Translations under genes and position numbers: made by a program | Assembly: GCF_000262465.1 (NCBI RefSeq) | Contig: NZ_CM001489.1 | Span: 3,421,899 to 3,485,898, forward strand | Reading direction: 5' to 3' | Origin: Frankia sp. QA3 | GTDB taxonomy: Bacteria; Actinomycetota; Actinomycetes; Frankiales; Frankiaceae | DNA: 64,000 nucleotides | The notes under the pieces: model-generated | The model's input: the letters and a program-made list of their open reading frames with translations, nothing else | The model's database searches: none | What the model was told of the DNA's origin: nothing | Shown here: positions 39,596 to 49,324 of the stretch, one piece after another | Layout of the letters: every line of letters starts with the position of its first letter | Numbering within the stretch: the first letter of the stretch is position 1

Positions 39596-40327
39596 TCATG
39601 CCCGTTCCAGGTGCGGCAGCGCGCGCAGCCCCCGTTCGAGATGCCACTGGAGATAGGCGGCGACGATGCCGCCGGCCTCCCGCCGGGCGCGGGCGTCGCT
39701 GAGCAGCGCGCCGTCCCAGTCGCCGCGCAGCAGGTCGGCGAGGAGTCGTACCGCACCCGCCGAGACCGAGGCGGCGCCGTGCGGACGACATTGCGGGCAC
39801 ACTACGCCGCCGCCCGAAACAGACAGCGACAGGTGCTGGCCCGGCTCCCCGCACCGCGCGCAGTCATCCAGGGCCATGCCGTATCCGGACACCGCCAGCG
39901 ACCGGAGCAGGAACGCGTCCAGCACGAGCGGGGCCGGCCGCTGCCCGCCGGCAAGCGTACGCAGACCGCCGACGAGCAGCAGGAACAACCGCAGTGCAGG
40001 CTCACGCTCCTCGCTGGTCAGCCGCTCGGCGGTCTCGAGCATCACGGCCGCGGCGGTGTGCCGGGCGTAGTCGAGCGCGATCGTGGTCCCGTAGGGGGAG
40101 ATGATGTCGGCCTGGGTGATCGTGTCCAGCGACCGGCCGGAGTGCAACATCAGGTCGACGTACGTGCCCGGCTCCAGCCGGGAGCCGAACCGCGAGGACG
40201 TCTTGCGCACGCCCTTGGCGACGGCCCGGACCCGGCCGTTGCGCCGGGTGAGCACGGTGATGATGCGGTCAGCCTCGGCGAGAGGGGTCGTTCGCAGGAC
40301 GACCCCTTCGTCGCGATACACCGGCAC
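39596..40327 (-). CDS. recO: DNA repair protein RecO
   Basis: A 243-residue recombination mediator that helps load RecA with RecR. The OB-fold N-terminus (YRDEGVVLRTTPLAEADRII) is followed by a helical domain and a C-terminal zinc site with CARCGEPG and CPQC. The GTG at 40327 directly precedes the conserved start; an upstream frame start at 40375 is less likely. Confidence 0.93.
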   Translation of the reverse strand: MPVYRDEGVVLRTTPLAEADRIITVLTRRNGRVRAVAKGVRKTSSRFGSRLEPGTYVDLMLHSGRSLDTITQADIISPYGTTIALDYARHTAAAVMLETAERLTSEEREPALRLFLLLVGGLRTLAGGQRPAPLVLDAFLLRSLAVSGYGMALDDCARCGEPGQHLSLSVSGGGVVCPQCRPHGAASVSAGAVRLLADLLRGDWDGALLSDARARREAGGIVAAYLQWHLERGLRALPHLERA

Positions 40328-40437
40328 CCGCCCATGGTTGCACGACCCCGGGTCGGCGCGGTAAGGCGAGGTCATCCGGCAGATGGTCGCGACGAACCAG
40401 CCCAGTTTCGCAACCTCTCGTACACGAAAGAATACAA

Positions 40438-41514
40438 ATGGCCACCGTTGCCCTCGGATGCCGGACTCTCCTACACGGGACGCCGCCGGATGCGGATGAT
40501 GGCTCGGTGCGGGTGGTACGGCGGGCGGCGCGAGCGATCCTCATCGATGGCAACGGCCGGCTGGTGCTCTTTCGGCGGACGCTGCCGAAACGCAAGCCCT
40601 ACTGGTCCACGCCCGGCGGCGGGGTGGACCGCAAGGACGGCTCGGTGGAGGCGGCGCTGCACCGCGAACTCGCCGAGGAGCTCGGCGCGACGGTCGACCG
40701 CGTCCAACAGGTCTTCATCACCAGTCCGCCGCGCGGCGACGGGATCGCGGTGTCGCACTTCTTCGTCTGTCGCCTGGTCTCCATGGACCTGAGCAAGCGC
40801 ACCGGCGAGGAGTTCACCAACCCCACCAAGGGCCGCTACGACGTCGAACGGATCGACCTGCGCGGCAAGAAGCTCAGCCGCTACGCCCTGCAACCACCAG
40901 AGGCCAAGGCCTTCATCCTCGCCAACCGCCAGGCGCTGTTGGTCTCTGCGCTCACCGACGACGCACCACCGCTGACCCTCGCCGAAGCCAGCCACGCCAG
41001 CGCCGCGACGAACACCGACGAAGAGGCCGCGCCCTCCGCGAAAATCTCGACGTCCGACCAGACCGCGACCTCGGACCAGACCACGACGTCCGACCAGACC
41101 GCGACGCCCGACCAAGCTGCGCCCGACCAAGCTGCGACGCCCGACCAAGCTGCGACCTCGGACAAGACCGGGACCTCCGACAAGACCGGGACCTCCGAGG
41201 TAACCCCGACGTCCGACCAGAGCGCGCGACCGGACGAGATCGCGGACCCGATCGGCCTCCAGACCGCCAGGGAACCCGCGGCGAGGGAACCCGCGGCTTC
41301 CGATGACGGCGAACGGCCCGCCGGGGTGCCTATGGCGGCGGTCGAGGGCGCCGGGCCGGCGGCGGCCCGGCGCCGGACGATGCCGCCGATTCTGGAGATC
41401 GTCGATGGTGCTGTCGTCCAGGACGGGTCGACCGTGACGATGCCTCTGCCGCCGCCTGCGCCCTGGTGGCGCCGTTGGCGGTCGCATCGGCGACGTCCTG
41501 ACGGGGTCGGCTAG
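40438..41514 (+). CDS. NUDIX hydrolase with disordered repeat tail
   Basis: A 358-residue protein. Residues 25-165 are a NUDIX fold: WSTPGGGVDRKDGSVEAALH runs into RELAEELG, so the catalytic REXXEEXG half is intact, but the first Glu of the box is replaced by Gly/Asp. Relatives hydrolyse nucleoside diphosphate derivatives. From about residue 200 the chain is low complexity, with Thr-Ser-Asp-Gln repeats, then a basic Trp/Arg-rich end (PWWRRWRSHRRRP). Divergent from recO. Confidence 0.75.
   Translation: MATVALGCRTLLHGTPPDADDGSVRVVRRAARAILIDGNGRLVLFRRTLPKRKPYWSTPGGGVDRKDGSVEAALHRELAEELGATVDRVQQVFITSPPRGDGIAVSHFFVCRLVSMDLSKRTGEEFTNPTKGRYDVERIDLRGKKLSRYALQPPEAKAFILANRQALLVSALTDDAPPLTLAEASHASAATNTDEEAAPSAKISTSDQTATSDQTTTSDQTATPDQAAPDQAATPDQAATSDKTGTSDKTGTSEVTPTSDQSARPDEIADPIGLQTAREPAAREPAASDDGERPAGVPMAAVEGAGPAAARRRTMPPILEIVDGAVVQDGSTVTMPLPPPAPWWRRWRSHRRRPDGVG
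41050..41197 (+). repeat. Degenerate 15-18-bp repeats in the NUDIX gene
   Basis: About nine imperfect units of 15 or 18 bp encode TSDQTA, TPDQAA and TSDKTG hexapeptides in the C-terminal tail (about residues 205-253). Units diverge gradually along the array. Confidence 0.85.
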
Positions 41515-41813
41515 ATCGCGTCCCAACCCCGGCGATCTTGGTGTTCCGCGGAACCGCACCGCCCTCCACCGACTACCGGAGGCAGGCTCCGCCACAAGGG
41601 CACGGCCCGCAGACGGATCACGACCCCATACGCGCCCCAGACGAGCAGGTCCGAATCGTTCTCGGCACCCCTGGGCAGTCGTCCACCAACCCCGTCGGCG
41701 CCGCACAGCCACTGCCGCTCCCCGCCACATTGAGGCCACGTTAAGGCCAGATTAAGGCCAGATTGAGGCCAGATCGTGCCGAGGCCTGGTTGCGGTCCGG
41801 GGACTGGGCTCGT
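41515..41813. other. Convergent intergenic region, 299 bp, with 11-bp repeats
   Basis: Between the NUDIX gene and era, which face each other. No gene recognised. At 41730-41773 four 11-bp units (TTRAGGCCAGA type) follow head to tail, adding unusual TTAA steps. It may act as a terminator area, but no clear hairpin with T tract was seen. Confidence 0.5.
41730..41773. repeat. 11-bp tandem repeat, 4 copies
   Basis: TTGAGGCCACG, TTAAGGCCAGA, TTAAGGCCAGA and TTGAGGCCAGA follow without gaps. Each unit contains AGGCC, and the period equals about one DNA turn. Confidence 0.9.
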
Positions 41814-42758
41814 CTAGAAACCCAGGCGGCGTAGCTGGCGGGGGTCTCGCTGCCAGTCCTTGGCGACCTTGACGTGCAGGTCCAGGAAGACCGGTGTTCC
41901 GAGCAGCGCCTCGATCTGCCCGCGGGCCCGGGTGCCGACCGTCTTGAGCCGGGAGCCGCCGGTACCGATGACGATCGCCTTCTGGCTGGGCCGCTCGACG
42001 AAGACGTTGACCCGCACGTCGAGCAGCGGGCTCTGCGCCGACCGGCCCTCCCGGGGGACCATCTCCTCCACGACCACGGCCAGCGAATGCGGCAGCTCGT
42101 CGCGGACTCCTTCCAGCGCCGCCTCCCGGACCAGCTCGGCGACCATGACCTGCTCGGGCTCGTCGGTCAGCTCGCCGCCGGGGTAGAGCGCGGGCCCCGT
42201 CGGCAGCCGGGCGGCCAGCACGTCGGCGAGCACGTCCACCTGGTAGGCGCGGACCGCGCTGACCGGGACGATGTCGCTGAAATCACCGAGGCCGGCGACG
42301 TCGAGCAGCCGCGCGCCGATCCGGTCGGAGTCGGCGACCTTGTCGGTCTTGGTCAGGATGGCCACCACCGGCGTCCGTTTCGGCAGGCGGGACAGCTCCT
42401 CGGCGATGAAGCGGTCGCCCCGGCCCACGGGCTCGTCGGCGGGCATGCAGAACCCGACGACGTCGACCTCGGACAGGGTGGCCCGCACGACGTCGTTGAG
42501 GCGCTGCCCGAGCAGCGTGCGCGGCCGGTGCAGCCCGGGCGTGTCGACGAGGACGAGCTGGGCGTCGGCGCGGTGCACGATGCCCCGGATGGCGTGCCGG
42601 GTCGTCTGCGGCCGGCCGCTGGTGATGGCCACCTTGGTACCGACGAGGGCGTTGGTCAGAGTCGACTTGCCGGCGTTGGGCCGGCCGACGAGGCAGGCGA
42701 ACCCGGACCGGAACTCCACCGGGGTCGTGCCGCCGGGGGCGGGGCTCGGGGTCGACAC
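41814..42758 (-). CDS. era: GTPase Era
   Basis: A 314-residue GTPase needed for 30S subunit maturation. P-loop GRPNAGKSTL, switch II DTPGLH and NKxD-type TKTD are present, and the C-terminal KH domain includes IVIGTGGSRLKTVG for 16S rRNA binding. The GTG at 42758 starts one base after the stop of the cytidine-deaminase-like gene, so it is coupled; an upstream frame inside that gene is not needed. Confidence 0.95.
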   Translation of the reverse strand: MSTPSPAPGGTTPVEFRSGFACLVGRPNAGKSTLTNALVGTKVAITSGRPQTTRHAIRGIVHRADAQLVLVDTPGLHRPRTLLGQRLNDVVRATLSEVDVVGFCMPADEPVGRGDRFIAEELSRLPKRTPVVAILTKTDKVADSDRIGARLLDVAGLGDFSDIVPVSAVRAYQVDVLADVLAARLPTGPALYPGGELTDEPEQVMVAELVREAALEGVRDELPHSLAVVVEEMVPREGRSAQSPLLDVRVNVFVERPSQKAIVIGTGGSRLKTVGTRARGQIEALLGTPVFLDLHVKVAKDWQRDPRQLRRLGF

Positions 42759-42759
42759 G

Positions 42760-43164
42760 CTAGCTGGTCGTCCTGCTGCGGGCCACGCCGTCGGTGCCGC
42801 CGAGGAAGACGGGAACACCGGCGCCGAACTCGGCGAGAGTAGCAAGATCATCGCCCGCGATCTCGTCACCATCGGTGACGACGGCTGCGGCCTCGAAGCG
42901 GCGCGCCCCGCTGGAGACCGCCGCGGCCACGGCCGCCCGCAGCGCCGAGATCGCCAGCTCCGGCCGGCTCAGCCCGACGGTGGCGGCGGCATAGGTGCGG
43001 CCGTCGGTGTCGCGCAGGGCCGCGCCCTCGGCGGGCCGGCCGTCGGGAACGTGGGCGCGCAGCCGCGCCGAGCGGGCCAGCACGAGCAGCTTCGCGTCCT
43101 CCGCCGCCAGGTCGAGAGCGGTCCCGGCGGTCGCGGTTGCCTGCGGGGTCGGGTCAGCGGTCAC
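42760..43164 (-). CDS. Cytidine-deaminase-like protein without zinc ligands
   Basis: A 134-residue protein with the short cytidine-deaminase layout: LVLARSARLRAHVPDG at the start and RTYAAATVGLSRPELAISAL midway. The zinc-binding C/H-A-E and PCXXC motifs are absent; the first is replaced by LAISALRA. So it is probably not a deaminase. Annotated homologues occupy the same place before era in other actinobacteria. The GTG start overlaps the upstream stop (GTGA). Confidence 0.65.
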   Translation of the reverse strand: MTADPTPQATATAGTALDLAAEDAKLLVLARSARLRAHVPDGRPAEGAALRDTDGRTYAAATVGLSRPELAISALRAAVAAAVSSGARRFEAAAVVTDGDEIAGDDLATLAEFGAGVPVFLGGTDGVARSRTTS

Positions 43165-44525
43165 GAGATCACCTTTCCGTGCTGTGGGGAGCGCCCGGCC
43201 GGCTCACCGCCGTCTGCTCCGCCCGAGGCCGGGTCGTCACCGGCGTCGGCCGGCAGGCGCGGCGGGCGGCTGACGACGATCGTGCCGATCTGGTTGCGCC
43301 GGCCGGCCGCCCGTTCCGCGGACAGCCGCAGGCCGCCGACCGTCACGGTCGCGCCCGGGATGGGCACCCGTCCCAGGGCCGTGGCCAGCAGGCCGCCGAC
43401 GGTCACCGAGTCGTCCGCGCCGGGCAGCTCGTCGACGTCGAAGTCGAACAGTTTGGCGAGGTCGTCGACGTCGAGCCGGGCGGTGACCCGGGCCGTGTCG
43501 GGATCGAGCCACTCCACCGGTGCCACCTCGCTGTCGTACTCGTCGGTGATCTCGCCGACGATCTCCTCGAGAATGTCCTCGATGGTCACGAGCCCGGCGG
43601 TCCCACCGTACTCGTCGATGACGATCGCCATGTGGGTCCGCGAGGCCTGCATCTCCCGCAGCAGGTCGTCGGCGGGCTTGCTCTCCGGTACGAGCACGGG
43701 GGCGCGCATGATCTCGGCGACGGGGCCGTCCTCGTCGCCCTCGCGCTCGCGGCGGACCATGTCCTTGAGGAAGGCGATCCCCACGACGTCGTCGACGCTC
43801 TCGCCGATCACCGGGATCCGGGAGAAGCCGCTGCGCAGGGCGAGCGAGAGAGCCTGACGGACGGACTTCGTCGACTCGATGAACACCATGTCCGGCCGCG
43901 GCACCATCACCTCCCGGACGAGGGTGTCACCCAGCTCGAACACCGACGCGATCATGTCGCGTTCCTCGCGCTCGATGACCTCGTTCTCCTCGGCGAGGTC
44001 GACCAGGTCGCGCAGCTCCGCCTCGGAGGCGAAGGGCCCGTCACGGAATCCGGGACCCGGAGTGACGGCGTTACCCAGCGCGATGAGCAGTCGGGGCAGC
44101 GGCCCGAAGATCCGGGCGAGGCGGACGGTGAGCCCCGCGGTGGCGAGCGCGACCGCCGGCGCGTGCTGGCGGCCGAGCGTCCGGAACATCACCCCGACGA
44201 GGATGTAGGCGATCAGGGTCGCCACCAGCGTGCCCAGCCCGATCGCGGCGAAGCCCGTCCCGTAGGCATGCGCGAACAGGATGGTCAGGCAGGCGGCGGC
44301 GAGCATCTCGCCGACGACCCGCAAAAGCAGCAGCAGCGCGAGGTAGCGGCCGGGGTCGGCGACGACGGTCGCGAGGTGCGCCGCCCCCGCCCGCCCCTGG
44401 CGCGCGAAGTTCTCCACCGACACCCGCGACACCCGGGTCAGGGCCGCGTCCACGCAGCCGAGACCCGCGGCGGCGAGCGATGCGACCACCGTGATGAAGA
44501 CAAGCAGAAGATCGCCGGAGCTCAT
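43161..44525 (-). CDS. CorC/HlyC-type membrane protein (CNNM, two CBS domains)
   Basis: A 454-residue protein. An N-terminal CNNM/DUF21 domain of four membrane segments begins LLLVFITVVASLAAAGLGCV. Two CBS domains follow (RSGFSRIPVIGESVDDVVG and MAIVIDEYGGTAGLVTIEDI), then a CorC/HlyC C-terminal domain. Relatives export Mg2+ or Co2+. Start ATG has GGGGGAG upstream. 19 nt after ybeY. Confidence 0.9.
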   Translation of the reverse strand: MSSGDLLLVFITVVASLAAAGLGCVDAALTRVSRVSVENFARQGRAGAAHLATVVADPGRYLALLLLLRVVGEMLAAACLTILFAHAYGTGFAAIGLGTLVATLIAYILVGVMFRTLGRQHAPAVALATAGLTVRLARIFGPLPRLLIALGNAVTPGPGFRDGPFASEAELRDLVDLAEENEVIEREERDMIASVFELGDTLVREVMVPRPDMVFIESTKSVRQALSLALRSGFSRIPVIGESVDDVVGIAFLKDMVRREREGDEDGPVAEIMRAPVLVPESKPADDLLREMQASRTHMAIVIDEYGGTAGLVTIEDILEEIVGEITDEYDSEVAPVEWLDPDTARVTARLDVDDLAKLFDFDVDELPGADDSVTVGGLLATALGRVPIPGATVTVGGLRLSAERAAGRRNQIGTIVVSRPPRLPADAGDDPASGGADGGEPAGRSPQHGKVIS

Positions 44526-44544
44526 CGGCTCCCCCCGGCCGGGG

Positions 44545-45090
44545 TCAGCGCGCGGCGGTGGGGCCGGGCTCTCCAGCTCCGTCCGCACCGTCCGCACCGC
44601 CGGCGGGACGCTTCCCGCCGGCGGCCTTCACCGCGACGTCCCAGGACGCCAGCAGCTTGTTCTGGATCTTCCACATCTCACGTTCCTCGTCCGGCTCGGC
44701 GTGGTCGTACCCGAGCAGGTGCAGGATGCCGTGGGTGCACAGCAGGTGCAGCTCGCGCTCGTAGGAGTGCCCCGCCTGCTCCGCCTGACGGCGCGCGACG
44801 TCGGGGCAGAGCACGACGTCGCCGAGCAGCGTCGTGGGGTCGTCGTCGACCGACTCCGACCACGATGCGTCGAACGCGTCGTCCTGCGCGAAGGACAGCA
44901 CGTCGGTCGGCCCCTCCTCGCCCATGTACCGCACGTGCAGGTCGGCCATGGCCTTCTCCTCGACCAGCATCACCGACAGCTCCGCGAGCGGGTTCACCTT
45001 CATCGCGTCGAGCACGAACCGGGCGAGCGCCGTCAGCCGAATCTCGTCGACGTCGTTCACGCCCGACTCGTTGGCGACGAACACGGCCAT
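44545..45090 (-). CDS. ybeY: Endoribonuclease YbeY
   Basis: A 181-residue zinc-dependent RNase of 16S rRNA 3'-end maturation and ribosome quality control. HGILHLLGYDHAEPDEE carries the three zinc-binding His, and GPTDVLSFAQDD is the second family block. A C-terminal Gly/Ala tail of 25 residues is added. Lies 28 nt after phoH. Confidence 0.95.
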   Translation of the reverse strand: MAVFVANESGVNDVDEIRLTALARFVLDAMKVNPLAELSVMLVEEKAMADLHVRYMGEEGPTDVLSFAQDDAFDASWSESVDDDPTTLLGDVVLCPDVARRQAEQAGHSYERELHLLCTHGILHLLGYDHAEPDEEREMWKIQNKLLASWDVAVKAAGGKRPAGGADGADGAGEPGPTAAR

Positions 45091-45118
45091 CAGATGTCCT
45101 CTCCGAGCCCCGACACGG

Positions 45119-46165
45119 TCACCGTCGTTCCCGACGGCCCGGCCGGGCGGGCGCCGCCGCGGCACCGGCCTGGTCCCCGGCGGCGTCCCAGCGGGCGTAC
45201 GCGTCGACGATCTCGCTCACCAGCCGGTGGCGAACGACGTCGGAGCTGGTCAGGGTCGCGAAGTGCACGTCTTCGACGCCGTCGAGGATCTCCCGGACGA
45301 CCCGCAGCCCGCTGCGGGTGCCGCTGGGCAGGTCCACCTGGGTGACGTCACCCGTCACCACGATCTTGGCACCGAAGCCGAGCCGGGTGAGGAACATCTT
45401 CATCTGCTCGGGCGAGGTGTTCTGCGCCTCGTCGAGGATGATGAAGGCGTCGTTCAGGGTTCGGCCGCGCATGTAGGCCAGCGGGGCGACCTCGATCGTC
45501 CCGCTCTGCATCAGCCGCGGGATCGAGTCCGGGTCGATCATGTCGTGCAACGCGTCGTAGAGCGGGCGCAGGTACGGGTCGATCTTCTCGTAGAGGGTGC
45601 CCGGCAGGAAGCCGAGCCGCTCCCCCGCCTCGACCGCCGGCCGGGTCAGGATGATCCGGTTGACCTTCTTGGCCTGCAACGCCTGAACGGCCTTCGCCAT
45701 CGCCAGGTACGTCTTGCCCGTACCGGCGGGCCCGATGCCGAACACGATCGTGTGCTGGTCGATCGCGTCGACGTAACGCTTCTGGTTGAGCGTCTTGGGC
45801 CGGATCGTCCGGCCCCGGTTCGACAGGATGTTGAGGGTGAGGACCTCGGCGGGCCGTTCCTCGGAACCGCTGCGGAGCATGGCCAAGGAATGGTCGACAT
45901 GCTGCGGGCTGAGCTCGGTGCCCGCGTCGAGCAGGGCGATGAGCTCCGCGAACAACTTCGCGGCCAGCTCGTTCTCCGCCGACGCGCCGGTGATGGTGAT
46001 CTCGTTGCCGCGCACGTGGATGTCCGAGGAGAAGGCCCGCTCGATGGTGCGCAGCAGCTCGTCCTGGTGGCCGAGCAGGCTCACCATGCTGTGCGGGCCG
46101 GGGACGACAATGCGCGTCGTGACCGGGGCGGCCGACGCGACGGGTGGCGTGACGGATTCGGGCAT
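45119..46165 (-). CDS. phoH: PhoH-like ATPase
   Basis: A 348-residue P-loop ATPase related to superfamily I helicases. GPAGTGKTYLAMAKAVQAL is the Walker A region, and FIILDEAQNTSPEQMKMFL is Walker B. An N-terminal KH-like segment (HVRGNEITITGASAENELAA) suggests RNA binding; it usually neighbours ybeY. The ATG at 46165 is favoured on homology; an in-frame ATG at 46243 also exists. Confidence 0.9.
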   Translation of the reverse strand: MPESVTPPVASAAPVTTRIVVPGPHSMVSLLGHQDELLRTIERAFSSDIHVRGNEITITGASAENELAAKLFAELIALLDAGTELSPQHVDHSLAMLRSGSEERPAEVLTLNILSNRGRTIRPKTLNQKRYVDAIDQHTIVFGIGPAGTGKTYLAMAKAVQALQAKKVNRIILTRPAVEAGERLGFLPGTLYEKIDPYLRPLYDALHDMIDPDSIPRLMQSGTIEVAPLAYMRGRTLNDAFIILDEAQNTSPEQMKMFLTRLGFGAKIVVTGDVTQVDLPSGTRSGLRVVREILDGVEDVHFATLTSSDVVRHRLVSEIVDAYARWDAAGDQAGAAAAPARPGRRERR

Positions 46166-46320
46166 AGAGAGCGGCCAGCTACGGCCGCGGCACCTCTCAG
46201 GATCGATGACCGTGGTGGGTGGTGCGGCGCGGAGGACGGGCATCAGGTCAGCGCCCTGCCGGGGCAGGAGCCGCCCACCGAACGCTAGCCGCGGGCGCTA
46301 CCCCACCAGTCTATCCATCA

Positions 46321-47088
46321 TCACGCCGAGCCGTCCCAGCGGCCGAGATCCGCGAGGACGACCGACGACGCGACCACGCCGGCCGTGGAGGTGCGCAGCA
46401 CGGTCGGCCCCAGGCGCGCCACCGCGGCGCCGGCCTGACGCAACGCGTCCACCTCCGCGTCGGCGACGCCCCCCTCGGGACCCACCACCAGCAGGATCTC
46501 CGCCGTCCGCCCCGGCGCCGGAGTCGCCTCACCGAGGGCCCCGGCGCCGCGGCGGGCCAGGCCCACCAGCGGGTCGCCGGCCTGCTCGTGCAGGACCACG
46601 GCGAGCGCCGCCGACGCCACCCGCCGGGTCAGCTCCGCCGTCCCGACGAGGTCGCCGACCACCGGCCAGTGCAGGCGGTGGGACTGCTTCGACGCCTCCA
46701 TCGCGGCGCGGACCCAGCGTTCCCGGGCCCGCGCGCCACGCTCACCCTCCCAGCGCACCACCGACCGCGCCGCCGACCACGGCACGATCTCGTCGACGCC
46801 GACCTCGGTCAGCATCTCCACCGCCCGCTCGCCGCGGTCGGCCTTGGCCAGCGCCTGCACGACGACAAGGCGCGGATGCGGCGCCGCCGCGTCGACCCGC
46901 CGGCGCACCGCGCAGTCGATCTCGTCACGCCGAACGGCGACGACGGCGCACTCCAACCCCGCCCCGCGACCGTCGGTGACGTCCACCGGCTCGCCAGGGC
47001 GCAGCCGGCGCACCGTCGCCGCATGATGCCCCTCCGGGCCGGACAGGGTGAACACGTCCGCGGTGGGCAGCGGGGACAGCCGGAACAA
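46321..47088 (-). CDS. rsmE: 16S rRNA (uracil-1498-N3)-methyltransferase RsmE
   Basis: A 255-residue SPOUT methyltransferase. HAATVRRLRPGEPVDVTDGR is the PUA-like N-terminal part; ILLVVGPEGGVADAEVDAL and RLGPTVLRTSTAGVVA form the knotted SAM site. The first usable codon in frame is TTG at 47088, without a good ribosome site. A GAGAGG sits 7 nt before an in-frame CTG twelve bases earlier, so the true start is uncertain. Confidence 0.9.
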   Translation of the reverse strand: MFRLSPLPTADVFTLSGPEGHHAATVRRLRPGEPVDVTDGRGAGLECAVVAVRRDEIDCAVRRRVDAAAPHPRLVVVQALAKADRGERAVEMLTEVGVDEIVPWSAARSVVRWEGERGARARERWVRAAMEASKQSHRLHWPVVGDLVGTAELTRRVASAALAVVLHEQAGDPLVGLARRGAGALGEATPAPGRTAEILLVVGPEGGVADAEVDALRQAGAAVARLGPTVLRTSTAGVVASSVVLADLGRWDGSA

Positions 47089-47159
47089 CGCGCTGGTCAG
47101 TTGGGATCCTCTCGGCGGAGAACGAGCCGGGCGGCCCGGGGACCGTCCGTGACGGCGGG

Positions 47160-48305
47160 CTAGCGCCCGCGCCGCGAGCCGCGACGGCGGAACAGCCCGC
47201 TCGCGCCGCCGCCGGTGGAGCCGCCCACGACCGCGGGCGCCTCCTCGTCGCGGATCTTCGCCAGCTCCCGCAGCAGCCGCTCCTGCTCCGCGTCCAGCTT
47301 CGTCGGCGTCTCCACGTTGATGTGGATGTGCAGGTGACCACGGCCGGCGGCCCGCAGGTGCGGAACACCGCGACCGGCGAGCTTGATGACCTCTCCCGGC
47401 TGGGTGCCCGGCTTCACCGCGATGGTCTCGGTGCCGTCGAGGGTCTCCAGGGTGGCGGAGGTGCCCAGCGCCGCCGAGGTCATCGGCAGCGGCAGCTCAC
47501 AGTGCAGGTCGTCGCCCTCGCGGGTGAACACCGGATGCTGGCGCTCGGAGACCTCGACGTAGAGGTCGCCGGGCGGGCCGCCACCGGGCCCGACCTCGCC
47601 CTCCCCGGACAGCCGGATGCGCATCCCGTCCTCGACCCCGGAGGGGATCTTCACCGTCAGGGTGCGACGCTTGCGGACCCGGCCGTCCCCGCCGCAGTCG
47701 CGGCAGGGATGCTCGATCACCGTGCCGGTGCCCGAGCAGCGCGGGCAGGGGCGAGAGGTCACCATCTGACCGAGGAAGGAGCGGGTGACCTGCTGAACCT
47801 CCCCCCGACCGCCGCAGGTGCCGCAGGTCGAGGGATGGGTGCCGGGAGCCGCCCCGGCACCGGTGCAGGTCGAGCAGACGGCCGCCGTGTCCACGGTGAT
47901 CTCGCGGGTGGCACCGAAGGCGGTCTCGGCCAGGTCCAGCTCGATCCGCAGCAGCGCATCGTTGCCGCGCCGGACCCGGGAGCGGGGCCCGCGGGCCGTC
48001 CCGCCACCGAAGAAGGCGTCCATGATGTCGCCGAGCCCGCCGAAGCCGGCGCCGAACGGCGAGCCGGCGCCCCCGCCACCGCCACCGGGCGCGAGCGGGT
48101 CACCGCCCAGGTCGACGATCTGGCGCTTCTCCGGGTCGGAGAGCACCTCGTAGGCCGCGGTCACCCCCCGGAAACGCTGCTGCGCCTCCGGGTCGGGGTT
48201 GACGTCTGGATGCAGTTCCCGGGCGAGCTTGCGGTAGGCCCGTTTGATCTCGTCGTTCGACGCGTCTCGGCGTACGCCCAGAACTGCGTAGTAGTCCACG
48301 GCCAT
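47160..48305 (-). CDS. dnaJ: Chaperone DnaJ
   Basis: A 381-residue type I Hsp40. The J domain starts [20 protein letters not shown] and has HPDVN (HPD stimulates DnaK ATPase). A Gly-rich stretch follows, then four CXXCXGXG repeats (such as [12 protein letters not shown] and CPRCSGTG) binding two zinc ions, and the substrate domains. ATG overlaps the hrcA stop by one base, so both form an operon. No grpE or dnaK is adjacent; this is the hrcA-linked DnaJ typical of actinobacteria. Confidence 0.95.
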   Translation of the reverse strand: MAVDYYAVLGVRRDASNDEIKRAYRKLARELHPDVNPDPEAQQRFRGVTAAYEVLSDPEKRQIVDLGGDPLAPGGGGGGAGSPFGAGFGGLGDIMDAFFGGGTARGPRSRVRRGNDALLRIELDLAETAFGATREITVDTAAVCSTCTGAGAAPGTHPSTCGTCGGRGEVQQVTRSFLGQMVTSRPCPRCSGTGTVIEHPCRDCGGDGRVRKRRTLTVKIPSGVEDGMRIRLSGEGEVGPGGGPPGDLYVEVSERQHPVFTREGDDLHCELPLPMTSAALGTSATLETLDGTETIAVKPGTQPGEVIKLAGRGVPHLRAAGRGHLHIHINVETPTKLDAEQERLLRELAKIRDEEAPAVVGGSTGGGASGLFRRRGSRRGR

Positions 48306-49324
48306 CAGTCGGCACCCAAGAGTTCACCCACATATTTGGCGACGGCCCGGACGGCCGCCATCGTCCACGGATAGTCCATGCGCATCGGGCCGACCACTCC
48401 CATTCCGCCCAGGGCGAAAGGACCGCGGCCATAGCCGGTAGCCACCACTGCGGTAGTCCGCAGGGCGTCCACGTCCGTCTCTCGACCGATGCGTACCGTT
48501 ACAGTACCGGTCTCGCGAGCCGAGCCGATGAGCTTCATCAGCACGACCTGCTCTTCGAGAGCCTCCAGTATCGACCGCAGCGAGTCGGCGAAGTCGACCG
48601 AGGCTCTGGTGAGGTTCGCCGTGCCGGCCATGGCGAGACGCTCCTCCGGACGCTCCACCAGGGATTCCAGCACGGCCCCGGTCATCGTCGCCAGGCACGG
48701 CCGCAGCTCGGGGCGGGCCTGGTCGGGCAGCGTGGCGACGACCTCGGGGGCATCGGCCAGCCGCTGGCCGGCGAGCGCGCAGTTGAGGGCCGACCGCAGC
48801 TCGCCCGCGATCTCGTCGTCCACGGGCGTGAGGCTGTCGATGATCCGCTGCTCGACCCGACCGGTGTCGGTGATCATCACCATGAGCATCCGGCGCGGAC
48901 CGAGAGTCACGACCTCGATGTGCCGAACGCTGCTGCTCGACAGCGACGGGTACTGCACCACCGCCACCTGGCGGGTGAGCTGGGCGAGCAGGCGGACGGA
49001 GCGGCGGACGACGTCATCGAGGTCGACCGCGCCCTCGAGGAAGCTCTGGATGGCCCGACGCTCGGCCCGGGACAGCGGCTTCACCCCGGACAACCGGTCG
49101 ACGAACAACCGGTAGCCCTTGTCCGTCGGGATCCGCCCGGCACTGGTGTGGGGCTGCGTGATGTAGCCCTCTTCCTCCAACGCGGACATGTCGTTACGAA
49201 CAGTAGCAGGCGAAACACCGAGGTTGTGACGCTCCGCCAGCGCCTTGGAACCCACCGGCTCGTTGCTCAGGACGAAGTCCTCCACGATCGCCCGAAGGAC
49301 TTCGAGCCGCCGATCCTCTAGCAC
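48305..49324 (-). CDS. hrcA: Heat-inducible transcription repressor HrcA
   Basis: A 339-residue repressor. The N-terminal winged helix reads [20 protein letters not shown] then [20 protein letters not shown], the standard HrcA signature. The rest is the GAF-like dimerisation domain. It represses heat-shock genes by binding CIRCE, and a CIRCE copy lies 75 nt upstream, implying autoregulation. The GTG start has AAGGGGG 9 nt upstream and directly precedes the conserved region. Confidence 0.95.
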   Translation of the reverse strand: MLEDRRLEVLRAIVEDFVLSNEPVGSKALAERHNLGVSPATVRNDMSALEEEGYITQPHTSAGRIPTDKGYRLFVDRLSGVKPLSRAERRAIQSFLEGAVDLDDVVRRSVRLLAQLTRQVAVVQYPSLSSSSVRHIEVVTLGPRRMLMVMITDTGRVEQRIIDSLTPVDDEIAGELRSALNCALAGQRLADAPEVVATLPDQARPELRPCLATMTGAVLESLVERPEERLAMAGTANLTRASVDFADSLRSILEALEEQVVLMKLIGSARETGTVTVRIGRETDVDALRTTAVVATGYGRGPFALGGMGVVGPMRMDYPWTMAAVRAVAKYVGELLGAD

